DNA from: Janthinobacterium psychrotolerans
Lineage (GTDB): Bacteria; Pseudomonadota; Gammaproteobacteria; Burkholderiales; Burkholderiaceae_D
Direction: 5' to 3'
Length of the DNA stretch: 64,000 nt
Assembly (NCBI RefSeq): GCF_001677885.1
Contig: NZ_LOCQ01000058.1
Span: forward strand, 124,001 to 188,000
The notes under the pieces are model-generated. The model ran no database searches, had not been told where the DNA came from, and saw only the letters and a list, made by a program, of their open reading frames with translations. Made by a program: the position numbers and the translations under genes. Positions 26,233 to 35,133 of this stretch are shown piece by piece; position 1 is the stretch's first letter; each line of letters opens with the position of its first letter.

Positions 26233-27123
26233 TCAGACTTTCTTGATCGCGGCTTTGCCGAACAGGCCGGACGGCTTGATGGCCAGCACCAGCAGCAGCA
26301 ACAGCAGGCCCGGCACTTCCTTGTAGCCGGTGGAGATGTAATAGCCGGTGGTGGTCTCGGCGATACCGAGGATCAGGCCGCCGACAATGGCGCCCACGCC
26401 CGAGGTCAGCCCGCCGATAATCGCCACCGCAAACGCTTTCAGGCCCAGCGAGGCGCCCATGGTGGCGCCCGTCAGGGTCAATGGCGCGACCAGCACGCCG
26501 GCGAACGCGGCCGTGGCGGACGACAGCGCATACGAAAACGTGATCACCATGCCGGTATTGATGCCCATCAAACCGGCGGCGTCGCGGTCATTGGCGGTGG
26601 CCACCACGGCCTTGCCATAGATCGACTTGCGGTTGAACAGTTCGACCGCCAGCATGATGGCCAGCGCGCCGATGATGACGGCCACCTGCATCTGCTGCAC
26701 ATTGGCGCCGAACACCTGGAACGGCGCGGCCGACAGCGGCGACGGGAACATCAGGTCGTCCTTGCCCCAGATATTTTCCGCCACATTCTTGAAAATGATG
26801 GCCAGCGCGATGGTCGACATGATCCAGCCGAACTCGGACTTGATCTTGATGGCCGGGCGCACGCCGATCCACTCGACGAACACGCCCTGCAGCGCGCCGA
26901 AGGCGATGACGATGGGAATCATCAGCAGATAGCTCATGTAGGGGCCGCCGTGGATGCTGCCCACCAGGGACAGGCCGACAAGCGCGCCCAGCATCAGCGA
27001 TTCGCCCTGGCCGAAATTGAGCGTGCCGGAAGTGGCAAAGGTGAGTTGGTAGCCGAAGGCGATGACGGCGTAAATCATGCCCAATGCTACGCCGCTAAAC
27101 ACGAGCTGCAGAAAGATTTCCAT
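26233..27123 (-). CDS. livH: Branched-chain amino acid ABC transporter permease LivH
   Basis: 296-residue inner-membrane permease with about eight hydrophobic segments. Family blocks are GVALGMIYAVIAFGYQLTFA, GTLNFGQGESLMLGA, GRAVVATANDRDAAGLMG-type GKAVVATANDRDAAGLMGIN (the ABC-ATPase coupling loop) and VGAIVGGLILGIAET. It follows livK after a hairpin-containing gap and precedes the LivM-LivG fusion by 7 bp. It forms the translocation path with the LivM half of the fusion. Confidence 0.93.
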   Translation of the reverse strand: MEIFLQLVFSGVALGMIYAVIAFGYQLTFATSGTLNFGQGESLMLGALVGLSLVGSIHGGPYMSYLLMIPIVIAFGALQGVFVEWIGVRPAIKIKSEFGWIMSTIALAIIFKNVAENIWGKDDLMFPSPLSAAPFQVFGANVQQMQVAVIIGALAIMLAVELFNRKSIYGKAVVATANDRDAAGLMGINTGMVITFSYALSSATAAFAGVLVAPLTLTGATMGASLGLKAFAVAIIGGLTSGVGAIVGGLILGIAETTTGYYISTGYKEVPGLLLLLLVLAIKPSGLFGKAAIKKV

Positions 27124-27175
27124 GGTATTCCCCGTGTGGCGGCAGCCTGGCAGCTGCCGACGGACGACAAAAGAA

Positions 27176-27206
27176 TGGCCAGGCTTGAATCAATCAAGGC
27201 TGGCCA
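27176..27206 (-). terminator. Hairpin between livK and livH
   Basis: On the minus strand, TGGCCA-GC-CTTGA, loop ttga, TCAAG-CC-TGGCCA folds into a long stem with one mismatched step, followed by TTCTTTTG. Such hairpins after a binding-protein gene commonly let the binding protein be made in excess over the membrane genes, by partial termination or by protecting the 3' end of the mRNA. Confidence 0.55.
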
Positions 27207-27231
27207 CAGGACAAGTGACGGGCGAGGCGGC

Positions 27232-28389
27232 TTATTTGGCCTGCACGACCTTGCCGTCCTTGACTTCGCCAAACACCGTCAGGTCGGCGGTAATCGCCTC
27301 GTGATCGGTCTTGCTGAACGGTTTGTCGTAGGTGGTGACGGCGCCTTCCACTTTTTCCGTCAGGTTTTCCAGCGCGGCGCGCACTTTCGGGCCGTCCGTG
27401 CCGCCGGCCTGCTTGAAGGCGGCGGCCAGCAGGTAGATGGAATCATAGCCTTGCGCGGCCGAGACGGCCGACGGCATGCGGCCGCCCGATGGCTTGTAGG
27501 TGGCGACATAGGCGTCGATAAAGGCCTTGCGCTTGGGCGTGCTGGCGTCCTGGATAAAGGTTTGCGGCATGCGCGTGCCGTTGCCGTTCTTGCCGGCATT
27601 GTCGATGAAGTTGCCCATGGCCAGGGTCCAGCTGCCGATCATCGGCACTTTCCAGCCCAGTTTTTCCATGCCGTTGGCGATCTGCGCCAGCTCCGGGCCA
27701 ATGCCGTAGGTCAGCACCACTTCCGCGCCGGCCTGCTTGGCTTTCAGCAATTGGGCCGTCATGTCGACGTCCTTGATATTGTATTTCTCGACCACCACCG
27801 CTTTCAGGCCTTTTTTGTCGAGCGCCTTTTCCAGGTCTTCGCGGCCCAGCTGGCCGTAGTTGGTGGAGTCGGCCAGGATCGCCACTTTCTTGAAATTGCG
27901 GCGCGTGACGGCTTCCTCGACGATCATGTGCGACTGGATCTGGTCGTTGGCGGCGTTACGGAAAATATAGTTTTCAGGCTGGTCGGCAAATTGTCTGGTG
28001 ACGATGGAACCGGTGGCCACATTGTTCATTACCGGAATCTTGGCTTCCTGGTAGAAGCGCTGCGAGGCCAGCGCCACGCCGGTATTGATATAGCCGACGG
28101 TGGCGGCCACTTTTTCCTTGTTGATCAGTTCCTGGGCGATCTGCACGCCGCGTTCGTTCTTGGCTTCGTCATCGCGCTCGATCAGCAACAGCGAACGGCC
28201 CAGCACGCCGCCCTTGGCATTGATTTCCGCCACGGCCAGCTTGACGCCGTCGCGCATCGACACGCCCATCGGCGCCGAACCGCCCGTAAACGGACCCGAT
28301 ACGCCAATCTTGATGGGGTCGGCTGCCACCGCCATTTGCGAGAAACCCAACACCAAACTTGCCACGAGCAATTTCTGTTTGAACTTCAT
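27232..28389 (-). CDS. livK: Branched-chain amino acid ABC transporter substrate-binding protein
   Basis: 385-residue periplasmic type-I binding protein. The signal peptide is MKFKQKLLVASLVLGFSQMAVAA; family blocks are IKIGVSGPFTGGSAPMG, LAVAEINAKGGVLGR, AATVGYINTGVALAS, FRNAANDQIQSHMI and SAVSAAQGYDSIYLLA. The ATG at 28389 is preferred over an ATG 6 bp upstream because GAGGAG lies at a proper distance only from the former. It delivers a branched-chain or related amino acid to LivHMGF. First gene of the operon. Ligand preference not deducible. Confidence 0.92.
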   Translation of the reverse strand: MKFKQKLLVASLVLGFSQMAVAADPIKIGVSGPFTGGSAPMGVSMRDGVKLAVAEINAKGGVLGRSLLLIERDDEAKNERGVQIAQELINKEKVAATVGYINTGVALASQRFYQEAKIPVMNNVATGSIVTRQFADQPENYIFRNAANDQIQSHMIVEEAVTRRNFKKVAILADSTNYGQLGREDLEKALDKKGLKAVVVEKYNIKDVDMTAQLLKAKQAGAEVVLTYGIGPELAQIANGMEKLGWKVPMIGSWTLAMGNFIDNAGKNGNGTRMPQTFIQDASTPKRKAFIDAYVATYKPSGGRMPSAVSAAQGYDSIYLLAAAFKQAGGTDGPKVRAALENLTEKVEGAVTTYDKPFSKTDHEAITADLTVFGEVKDGKVVQAK

Positions 28390-28700
28390 TGTCATCTCCT
28401 CTGATACAACGTTTTTGAGCCACTTATTTTTATAGTCGTACGCTGGATAACCGCCCCATCGATAAATCATTGTAGGGTAGTAATGTGGCACCAGCAACAA
28501 CTACATATGACGCGTCGCAACATATCAAAAACCACATATTGCTGCGCTGCCTGTCAGTATTCTGTAAGGAATCTGTGGCGTAAAACCGGCACACCACAGC
28601 ACTTCAAACGGGCTGATCTGGCGCAAAACCGTGCCAAGCCGCCGTGCTAAGGTCGGCCATGCCGGCGCGCGTGCGCGGGCTTGATTTACCTGGAGGCCCT

Positions 28701-29609
28701 ATGCGATACCCCGCCTTTCTTCCATCCCGCCCTATCCTGATCAGCCTGCTGGCAGCGTCGTTCCTGAGCGCCTGCGCCAGCAAGCAGGGACCGGTTCGCA
28801 GCATGGGCGAGCAGACGCAAAAGCTGTCCGCCGTGGCCCACCCCATGCTGGCCGGCGCCGCCGACAGCTGCATCGCCAAGGCCATGCGCCAGCAACTGAT
28901 CATGGCCATGCGCTTTGACGCTCAGGCCAGCGAACAGGCGGCGCGCCAGCGCTGTGCCATGGAAGAAAAAATGAGTCCGCGGCTGGTGGCGCTCAATGAA
29001 ATACTGCTTGCCTACGGCAAGCTGCTGGTCGACACGGCCGATGGTAAATTGCCGTCTTACAAAGAACAGTACAAGGGACTCGGCGATGCGCTGGCAGGAC
29101 TGGCGCAGCCCGGCAGCGGCGCGCCGCTGCTCGACGCCAGCCAGTTGTCGGTGGTGATGAAACTGGCGCAATACATGAATACGCTGGCAACCCAGCGCAT
29201 GCAAAAGGCCAGCCTGCGCGAGCTGCTCGCGCATCAGGAAGCAATCACCATCGTCAGTAATGCCTTGAAGGAATATGCATTGCGCGTTCACCTGCCGAAT
29301 TTGCGCGAGGAAGCGCGTGAAGTCGATCAGTTGCGCGGCGCCGTGGGCGCCATGTCGGCTGCGGAACCGCTGGCCGCCAATTATGTCGGCAGCCATCTCT
29401 ATCAGGAACGCAAGCTGCTGGCCCGGCGGCAGGAGGCCGCCACCGCTTATGCGCAGGCCGTGGACGCCATGCAGCAAAGCCTGGCCGGGCTGGCCACGTC
29501 TGTTGATAGCCCACAGGACCCGCAATGGCAGGCACAGGTCGACGCGTTTGCGCAGCGCGTGGCCATGCTGGAACGCCAGGCAGCCCTGCCCTCGCCGTCG
29601 CGCTGGTAA
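28701..29609 (+). CDS. Helical lipoprotein of unknown function
   Basis: 302 residues. A lipoprotein signal ends with the lipobox LSAC (Cys about residue 27: PILISLLAASFLSACASK), with Ala-Ser after it, compatible with outer-membrane sorting. The rest is predicted nearly all alpha-helical, with two cysteines (ADSCIAKAM and ARQRCAMEE) near the mature N-terminus. TGGAGG precedes the ATG at 28701; an upstream in-frame start would bury the signal peptide. It is followed 16 bp later by a second unknown gene. I recognise no family. Confidence 0.7.
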   Translation: MRYPAFLPSRPILISLLAASFLSACASKQGPVRSMGEQTQKLSAVAHPMLAGAADSCIAKAMRQQLIMAMRFDAQASEQAARQRCAMEEKMSPRLVALNEILLAYGKLLVDTADGKLPSYKEQYKGLGDALAGLAQPGSGAPLLDASQLSVVMKLAQYMNTLATQRMQKASLRELLAHQEAITIVSNALKEYALRVHLPNLREEAREVDQLRGAVGAMSAAEPLAANYVGSHLYQERKLLARRQEAATAYAQAVDAMQQSLAGLATSVDSPQDPQWQAQVDAFAQRVAMLERQAALPSPSRW

Positions 29610-29625
29610 CTGACAGGAGAAACCC

Positions 29626-30042
29626 ATGGCCACGCCATATGCACTGACAAAAGAAGCCACCTACGCCATCGCCGACAATCTGGCCCAGGCGTCGAGCCTG
29701 GTGCTGGACTTGCGCATCCGCCTGCGCACCAGCCTGTCCAATGACGAGCAGGCGCTGCTGGAAAAGCATGAAGATCACCTGGATATGCTGGTCTCGCTGT
29801 TTCGCGCCTACGGCATTTATCTGATCACCGAAGATGCGCAACAGGCCAGCAGCGAGCTGGTGCAGGCGATCGACAAGGGCAAGGCCCGGCTCAAGCGCAC
29901 TACCGATGTCAAGGCCGGCATCGACACGGCGGCCAGGCTGGTCGACCTGGGCGCCGCCATCTTGTCGCGTGATCCGGTAGCGGTGCTGGAGGCAGCCGCC
30001 AGCCTGCGCAGCAAGCCAAAGAAAGACGCGGCGGCAGGCTGA
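29626..30042 (+). CDS. Small soluble protein of unknown function
   Basis: 138 residues, helical, without signal peptide or membrane segment; begins MATPYALTKEATYAIADNL and ends with a lysine-rich tail (LRSKPKKDAAAG). AGGAG precedes the ATG. It is cotranscribed with the lipoprotein upstream. A central repeat-like heptad pattern (LVLDLRIRLRTSL, then LLEKHEDHLDMLVSLF) suggests helical pairing. No family recognised. Confidence 0.65.
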   Translation: MATPYALTKEATYAIADNLAQASSLVLDLRIRLRTSLSNDEQALLEKHEDHLDMLVSLFRAYGIYLITEDAQQASSELVQAIDKGKARLKRTTDVKAGIDTAARLVDLGAAILSRDPVAVLEAAASLRSKPKKDAAAG

Positions 30043-30543
30043 TTACGGCTCAGGCTGGCGGTGGCCCATCGCGTGTTCCGCCATCCTGAAGTACAGCGCC
30101 GACTGCTTCAGGTCTTTTGCATAAGCCATCGTTCCTTCCTGCAGGGCGATGGCTTTTTGCAGCAAGGCTTCCGGGTACTCCAGCGCGCAGGCGGCGTCGA
30201 GCCAGCGGCGCGCCCGGGCCGCATCGCGGCCGGCCAGCATATTGGCGGCGATAAACATGGCCGGCGCCACCTGCCGCTCCCCCGCCAGTTCCAGCCAGCG
30301 CAAGGCGGTCGCACTGTCCTGTACGCCACCGATGCCGTTCTTGAACATCAGCCCCAGATAGTAAGCCGCCGCGCCACTGCCCTGGCCGGCTGCCTGTTCA
30401 AACAGCTGGCGCGCCTGTGGTCCACCCGCTTCGCCAGAGCGCATCAGGACCTTGGCCTGATCCACTTGCCCTGCCGCGTCCAGGGCGTCGGCCCCTGGCG
30501 CGGTGATGAGCATTACCGCGACAAGAATTGCCTTGAAGCTCAC
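30043..30543 (-). CDS. Sel1/TPR-repeat periplasmic protein
   Basis: 166 residues with a signal peptide (MSFKAILVAVMLITAPGADA) and about three Sel1-like repeats (ARQLFEQAAGQGSGAAAYYLG, ATALRWLELAGERQVAPAMF, ARRWLDAACALEYPEALLQK). Such proteins act as small protein-protein interaction scaffolds. Its ATG overlaps the cpdB stop (4 bp, ATGA), so it is translationally coupled to the nucleotidase gene. It is convergent with the unknown gene on the left, stop codons touching. Specific partner unknown. Confidence 0.75.
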   Translation of the reverse strand: MSFKAILVAVMLITAPGADALDAAGQVDQAKVLMRSGEAGGPQARQLFEQAAGQGSGAAAYYLGLMFKNGIGGVQDSATALRWLELAGERQVAPAMFIAANMLAGRDAARARRWLDAACALEYPEALLQKAIALQEGTMAYAKDLKQSALYFRMAEHAMGHRQPEP

Positions 30544-32552
30544 TTCGACAGATCGAGCTGATACAGCGCAAAGCCCTTGCCCGCGCCGTCATCGGCTTTC
30601 AACAAAGTCACATTGTCAATGCCGGCCGCTTGCGCCAGATCCAGCACATCGGGCGCCGTGTGGAACACCACCGGCCCCTTGGTGGCGGCCCTGGCGAAGC
30701 GCCAGCTGCGCGCCGCGCCGTTGTTCGCGCGCGTGAGGTTTTTTTGTTGCGTGATATAGGCGATCAGCAATTCGCGGTTGTTGTCGGGCGAGGCCAGCAC
30801 CGTCTTGCTGCCGTCCAGGCCAGGGAAATTGCCGCCGCCGCTGGCGCGGTAGTTATTGGTGGCGATCAGGAACTCCTGTTGCGCACCCACCGCTTTGCCC
30901 TTGTACGACAGGCGCTTGATGCGCTGGCCCGGCGGCTGCGTCACATCGATTTCGTAGCGCACATCCTTGCTGGTGATGGTGTCGAAGTTGTAGCTCGGAT
31001 GGGCCGTGTTGATCAGCTCCTGCGGCGCGGCCTTGGCGGGGTCGATGGTATTGAAACGCTGCGCCGAGTGTTCCAGCCAGGCTTTCAGCTCCGCACCCGT
31101 CATCCTGACGCCGTACAGCGCGTTCGGATACAGGTACAGGTCGGCCGCATTGTTCAGCGCGACATTGCCGGCTTTCACATCGGTATAGTCGGTCACGCCG
31201 GCCGAGCCGCTCTTGAATGGCGACGACATCGACAGCACCGGCAAGTGTGCGTATTGCGGCAAATTGGCTTTCACGTAGGCCGCCAGGTAGCCGGCCTGCG
31301 CCTGGTTCACCACTTCGATGGCGCTGATATCGCCCACGTCGGCAAAATAGGTCGACATGCGGAAGTCGGTTGCGCCGACCGGCGTTTGCACGTAGGCGAT
31401 GGTCGCGGCATGTTCGGCCGCGATCAATTTGGCGATCGCCGGATCGGGCTGGACGTAACTCTTGTCGGCGTTCTGGATGCCGCGCGCCTCGACCGTCGTT
31501 TGCGCCTTGTCGATCACCCACTGCTTGCCGTCGTGGCGCAGGCGCAGGCCGATCACGCCCAGGTGCTTGCCCCACAGACTGGCCATCACGGTCGGCACGC
31601 CATGGACCAGGCCCTTCACCTTGTCGACGCCAGGCAGGTTAAATTGCGGCACGGTGCTGGCCGCGTTCGGAAACAGCTGGTGCGAGTGGCCGATCAGCAT
31701 GGCGTCCACGCCTGGCACTTGCGACAAGTAATAATTGCCGTTTTCCATGGTCGGCGAGTACGGGCTGTTGTCGAGGCCACCGTGCGAAATCGCCACCACC
31801 AGTTCGGCGCCCCTGGCGCGCATTTCGGGAATAAACTTTTCCGCCGTCTCGCGCACGCCTTGCGTGTAGACGCGGCCTTCGAGCCAGCGCTTGTCCCACG
31901 ACATGATGGTGGGCGGCGCGAAACTGATGATGCCGACCTTCACCGTGCTGGTGATGGCTTTGCCATCGGCGCCCGCGGCCGTGATCTGTTTGTCGATGAT
32001 GTGGTACGGCGCGAACAGCGGCTTGCCGCTTTTTACGCTGTAGACATTGGCCAGCACTTGCGGAAACTGCGGCCCGGCGCAGCGCGGCCTGGCCGCATCG
32101 ACGCTGTCGACGTCGAAGCGGTTGCCCGTCACCTGGCTCAGGAACGCCAGGCCGTAATTGAATTCATGGTTGCCGATGCCGCCGCCATCGACCTTCAGCA
32201 GGTTCATCGCCTTGTAAATGGCCAGGGTCTGGTCGCAGGCCAGCGGCTTGACCAGCGCCTGGTAATCGGCCAGCGCCGTGCCCTGGATGGTGTCGCCATT
32301 GTCGAGCAGCAGGTTGTTCGGAAATTGCGTACGTGCCTGGGCGATCAGCGCCGCCGTGCGCTCCAGGCCGATCGACGGCTCGTCCTGCAGCTTGTAGTAG
32401 TCATAACTGAGCACGTTCGCGTGCAAGTCCGTCGTCTCCAGCAGCGCCAGTGTGGCCGTGCTGCCGGCCGGGGTCGAGGCCGGCAAGGTGCTGCAGGCAG
32501 CCAGCAGGACAGGAGCGATAGGGAGTATGAGCAGGCGCAAGGCAGTCGACAT
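30540..32552 (-). CDS. cpdB: 2',3'-cyclic-nucleotide phosphodiesterase / 3'-nucleotidase CpdB-like lipoprotein
   Basis: 670 residues. A lipoprotein-type signal ends LLAACSTLP, so it is probably membrane-anchored in contrast to soluble CpdB of enterics. The metallophosphatase domain holds ETTDLHANVL, LLDNGDTIQG, GGGIGNHEFNYG and the histidine pair in VAISHGGLD and IGHSHQLFP; the C-terminal 5'-nucleotidase domain includes LYLYPNALYGVRMTGAEL and TNNYRASGGGNFPG. It hydrolyses 2',3'-cyclic nucleotides and 3'-nucleotides in the periplasm so that nucleosides can be taken up. Confidence 0.88.
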   Translation of the reverse strand: MSTALRLLILPIAPVLLAACSTLPASTPAGSTATLALLETTDLHANVLSYDYYKLQDEPSIGLERTAALIAQARTQFPNNLLLDNGDTIQGTALADYQALVKPLACDQTLAIYKAMNLLKVDGGGIGNHEFNYGLAFLSQVTGNRFDVDSVDAARPRCAGPQFPQVLANVYSVKSGKPLFAPYHIIDKQITAAGADGKAITSTVKVGIISFAPPTIMSWDKRWLEGRVYTQGVRETAEKFIPEMRARGAELVVAISHGGLDNSPYSPTMENGNYYLSQVPGVDAMLIGHSHQLFPNAASTVPQFNLPGVDKVKGLVHGVPTVMASLWGKHLGVIGLRLRHDGKQWVIDKAQTTVEARGIQNADKSYVQPDPAIAKLIAAEHAATIAYVQTPVGATDFRMSTYFADVGDISAIEVVNQAQAGYLAAYVKANLPQYAHLPVLSMSSPFKSGSAGVTDYTDVKAGNVALNNAADLYLYPNALYGVRMTGAELKAWLEHSAQRFNTIDPAKAAPQELINTAHPSYNFDTITSKDVRYEIDVTQPPGQRIKRLSYKGKAVGAQQEFLIATNNYRASGGGNFPGLDGSKTVLASPDNNRELLIAYITQQKNLTRANNGAARSWRFARAATKGPVVFHTAPDVLDLAQAAGIDNVTLLKADDGAGKGFALYQLDLSK

Positions 32553-32653
32553 GGGCAGGGGCAGATTAAGTAAAACTGGCCATCATACGCGCCGCTCCCC
32601 TGGCACGCAATCGATGCGCCCAAGCATGGCGAACCGGCGCCGCAGGAAGGCCG

Positions 32654-33007
32654 ATGATGGATCTCTATCGAAAATTCATCGATACGGCACTCGTGAAGCC
32701 CTTCACCGGCAATCCGGCGCTGGCCTTTCTGGTGCTGGGTACCCTGCTGTTCTTTGCCGGCACGCGCGAACGCATCATTTTCTGTGTCGATATCGCTCCC
32801 TACCTGACCGACCTGGGCCGCACCATCGTGCTTACCGGCGTATTTTCCGTGATTTTCAAATACATATGCTTTATCAATGACAGCATCGAGATGGCCAATG
32901 ACGATCCGGTCGTCGATACCGACGGCTATCTGCGCTGGGTGCTGGCCGTACCGGGCAAATTGCTTTTGCCGGGACAGGGGTATGCACTGGTGATCATCAA
33001 GGAGTAA
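32654..33007 (+). CDS. Small membrane protein of unknown function
   Basis: 117 residues with two hydrophobic segments (LAFLVLGTLLFFAG near 24-38 and IVLTGVFSVIFKYICF near 58-74) and a short C-terminal cytoplasmic part. Two consecutive ATG codons (32654 and 32657) could start it; AGGAAGG upstream suits the second slightly better. Divergent from cpdB. No family recognised. Confidence 0.55.
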   Translation: MMDLYRKFIDTALVKPFTGNPALAFLVLGTLLFFAGTRERIIFCVDIAPYLTDLGRTIVLTGVFSVIFKYICFINDSIEMANDDPVVDTDGYLRWVLAVPGKLLLPGQGYALVIIKE

Positions 33008-33310
33008 ATTTTCAAGGAGCTTGTCATGAAACTGGCGACCAAAGAAACAAGATGAGTCTTGTACAGGCTGCTTGCGCAACGGGCAATGCTGGCCTGCCGC
33101 ATGACCATCGATATAGCAGTGCTTGCCACACCTTGGAAATATGCGCGCGCCTTTAATGCAGCGTATCGCCTGCTGTTGTCCACCCTCCCCACATCCCTTG
33201 TCAGCCTTCCCGCAAGCGTTTAATTCTCGCGCGCCGCTCTGCGATGGCCGCCTTGCGTCCCCTGTAGAGTATAATCGGAGGTTTGATTACACTACTAAAA
33301 GACCAAAATC
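33008..33310. other. 303-bp intergenic region before prfB
   Basis: Contains a nine-codon open frame (33026-33055, MKLATKETR) with a good Shine-Dalgarno AAGGAG six bases before its ATG, which may be the stub of a lost gene. A TATAAT at 33270-33275 is a candidate -10 for prfB without a fitting -35. Otherwise nothing recognisable. Confidence 0.5.
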
Positions 33311-34415
33311 ATGGAAGCCGAACGCATCAATATCATCTCCGCCCTGCTCTCCGACCTGACGGTTCGCGAAGCCGAACTTCGGAGGTATCTTTGACTTCAC
33401 TGTCAAGTCGGAGAAACTAGAGCAGGTCAACGAAGAACTGGAAGACCCTACCGTCTGGAACGATCCCAAACGCGCCCAGGATCTTGGTAAAGAGAAGAAG
33501 GCGCTCGAAGCCATCGTCTTTACCCTGACCAAGGCGGACGCCGACCTGCGCGATACGGCCGACCTGTTCGCCATGGCCCGCGAAGAAGGCGACGACGAGA
33601 CGCTCGAAGCGATCGAAGTCGACGTGGAAGAGATCCGCAAGGTCATCGAAAGCATGGAATTCCGCCGGATGTTCAACAATCCGATGGACCCGAACAACTG
33701 CTTTATCGACATCCAGGCCGGCGCCGGCGGCACCGAAGCCCAGGACTGGGCTTCGATGCTGCTGCGCCAGTACCTGCGCTATTGCGAACGCAAGGGTTTC
33801 AAAGTGGAAATCCTGGAGCAGTCCGATGGTGAAGTCGCCGGCATCAAGACTGCCACCCTGAAGGTCGAGGGCGATCACGCCTATGGCTTCCTGCGCACGG
33901 AAACCGGCGTGCACCGCCTGGTGCGCAAGTCGCCGTTCGACTCGGCCAATGGCCGCCATACCTCGTTCACCTCGCTGTTTGTGTATCCGGAAGTCGACGA
34001 TTCGATCGAGATCGACGTCAATCCGGCCGATATCCGCGTCGATACCTATCGCGCCTCGGGCGCCGGTGGTCAGCACATCAATAAAACCGACTCGGCCGTC
34101 CGCATGACGCACGCACCGACCGGCATCGTGGTGCAGTGCCAGAACGACCGTTCGCAGCACCGCAACCGCGCCGAAGCGATGGAAATGCTGAAAGCCAAGC
34201 TGTACGAACATGAATTGCGCAAGCGCATGAGCGAGCAGCAGAAGCTGGAAGACTCGAAGACCGATGTGGGCTGGGGCCACCAGATCCGTTCCTACGTGCT
34301 GGACCAGTCGCGCATCAAGGATTTGCGTACCGGCTTCGAGACCGGCAACACCAAGGGCGTGCTCGATGGCGACATCGACGACTTCATTTCCGCTTCCCTG
34401 AAGCAAGGCGTTTAA
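33311..34415 (+). CDS. prfB: Peptide chain release factor 2 (programmed +1 frameshift)
   Basis: Made from two frames: 33311-33391 and 33393-34415, giving 367 residues, the normal RF2 length. The zero frame ends at an in-frame TGA (33392-33394) in the slip site CTTTGAC, preceded by the internal Shine-Dalgarno GGAGG (33381-33385). When RF2 is scarce the ribosome slips +1 at CTT and continues, so RF2 controls its own synthesis. The protein shows the UGA/UAA-recognition tripeptide SPF ([15 protein letters not shown]) and the peptidyl-tRNA hydrolysis motif GGQ ([16 protein letters not shown]). A HAD phosphatase gene follows at 16 bp. Confidence 0.97.
33381..33395 (+). promoter_or_regulatory. Recoding signal of prfB
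   Basis: GGAGG (33381-33385), three bases, then CTTTGAC (33389-33395). This is the standard RF2 frameshift cassette with nearly the same spacing and bases as in Escherichia coli. Confidence 0.95.
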
Positions 34416-34430
34416 CAAGGCAAACCACAG

Positions 34431-35111
34431 ATGACCACTTCTCAGCGTGCACTGATCTTTGACATGGATGGCACCATCGTCGACAACATGGCCTTCCACA
34501 CCAAGTCGTGGCTGGAATTTTTCCAGCGCCGCGGCCATGTGATCGATCCCGATGCGTTTTTCCTCGACACGGCAGGACGCCAGGGCCATGAAATCATGCG
34601 CAGCTACCTGGGCGACGATGTCGACCATGTCACCCTGAACGCCGAGAAGGAAGCGCTGTACCGTGAACTGTACGCGCCGCACCTGGCCACCGTGCCGGGC
34701 TTCGACGCACTGATCGCCAAGGCAGCCGCCGCCGGCGTCAAGCTGGTGGTGGGCACGGCCGCGCCGAATGAAAACATCGTCTTCACCCTCGATGGCCTCG
34801 ACCTGCGCAGCAAGTTCGACGCCATCGTCGGCGCTGGCGACGTCGCGCGCGGCAAGCCGAACCCGGACGTGTTCCTGGCCGGCGCCGCAAAAGTTGGCGT
34901 ACTGCCGGCCGACTGCATCGTCTTCGAAGACGCGCCGTTGGGCGTGGAAGCGGCGCGCCGCGCCGGCATGCGCGCGGTGGTGCTGACCACCACCCTGCCC
35001 GCCTCGGCGTTTGCCCAATTCGACAACGTGATCTGCATCGCCGCCGATTTTGCCGAACTCGATCTCGACGCGCTGTTTGCCAGTACGCCAGCCATGGCCA
35101 CCCCCATTTAA
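34431..35111 (+). CDS. HAD-superfamily phosphatase (beta-phosphoglucomutase-like)
   Basis: 226 residues. HAD motif I is [11 protein letters not shown], motif II the Thr in [11 protein letters not shown], motif III Lys in RGKPNPDVF, motif [12 protein letters not shown]. The cap is the helical C1 type. This is the beta-phosphoglucomutase / phosphoglycolate phosphatase subgroup, which dephosphorylates small sugar phosphates; substrate is not determinable. It lies between prfB (15-bp gap) and lysS (22-bp gap), all in one direction, likely a single transcript. Confidence 0.88.
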   Translation: MTTSQRALIFDMDGTIVDNMAFHTKSWLEFFQRRGHVIDPDAFFLDTAGRQGHEIMRSYLGDDVDHVTLNAEKEALYRELYAPHLATVPGFDALIAKAAAAGVKLVVGTAAPNENIVFTLDGLDLRSKFDAIVGAGDVARGKPNPDVFLAGAAKVGVLPADCIVFEDAPLGVEAARRAGMRAVVLTTTLPASAFAQFDNVICIAADFAELDLDALFASTPAMATPI

Positions 35112-35133
35112 TCAACAAGAACAGACCTCAATC

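Noticed and set aside
24258-26246. 662-codon plus-strand frame across the LivM-LivG fusion
   Set aside because: It is Asp/His/Gln-rich with no family features, an antisense shadow of the fused transporter gene.
33293-33573. Frameshift mutation at the start of prfB
   Set aside because: The stop sits in the exact CTTTGAC slip site behind an internal GGAGG, so it is programmed recoding, not damage.
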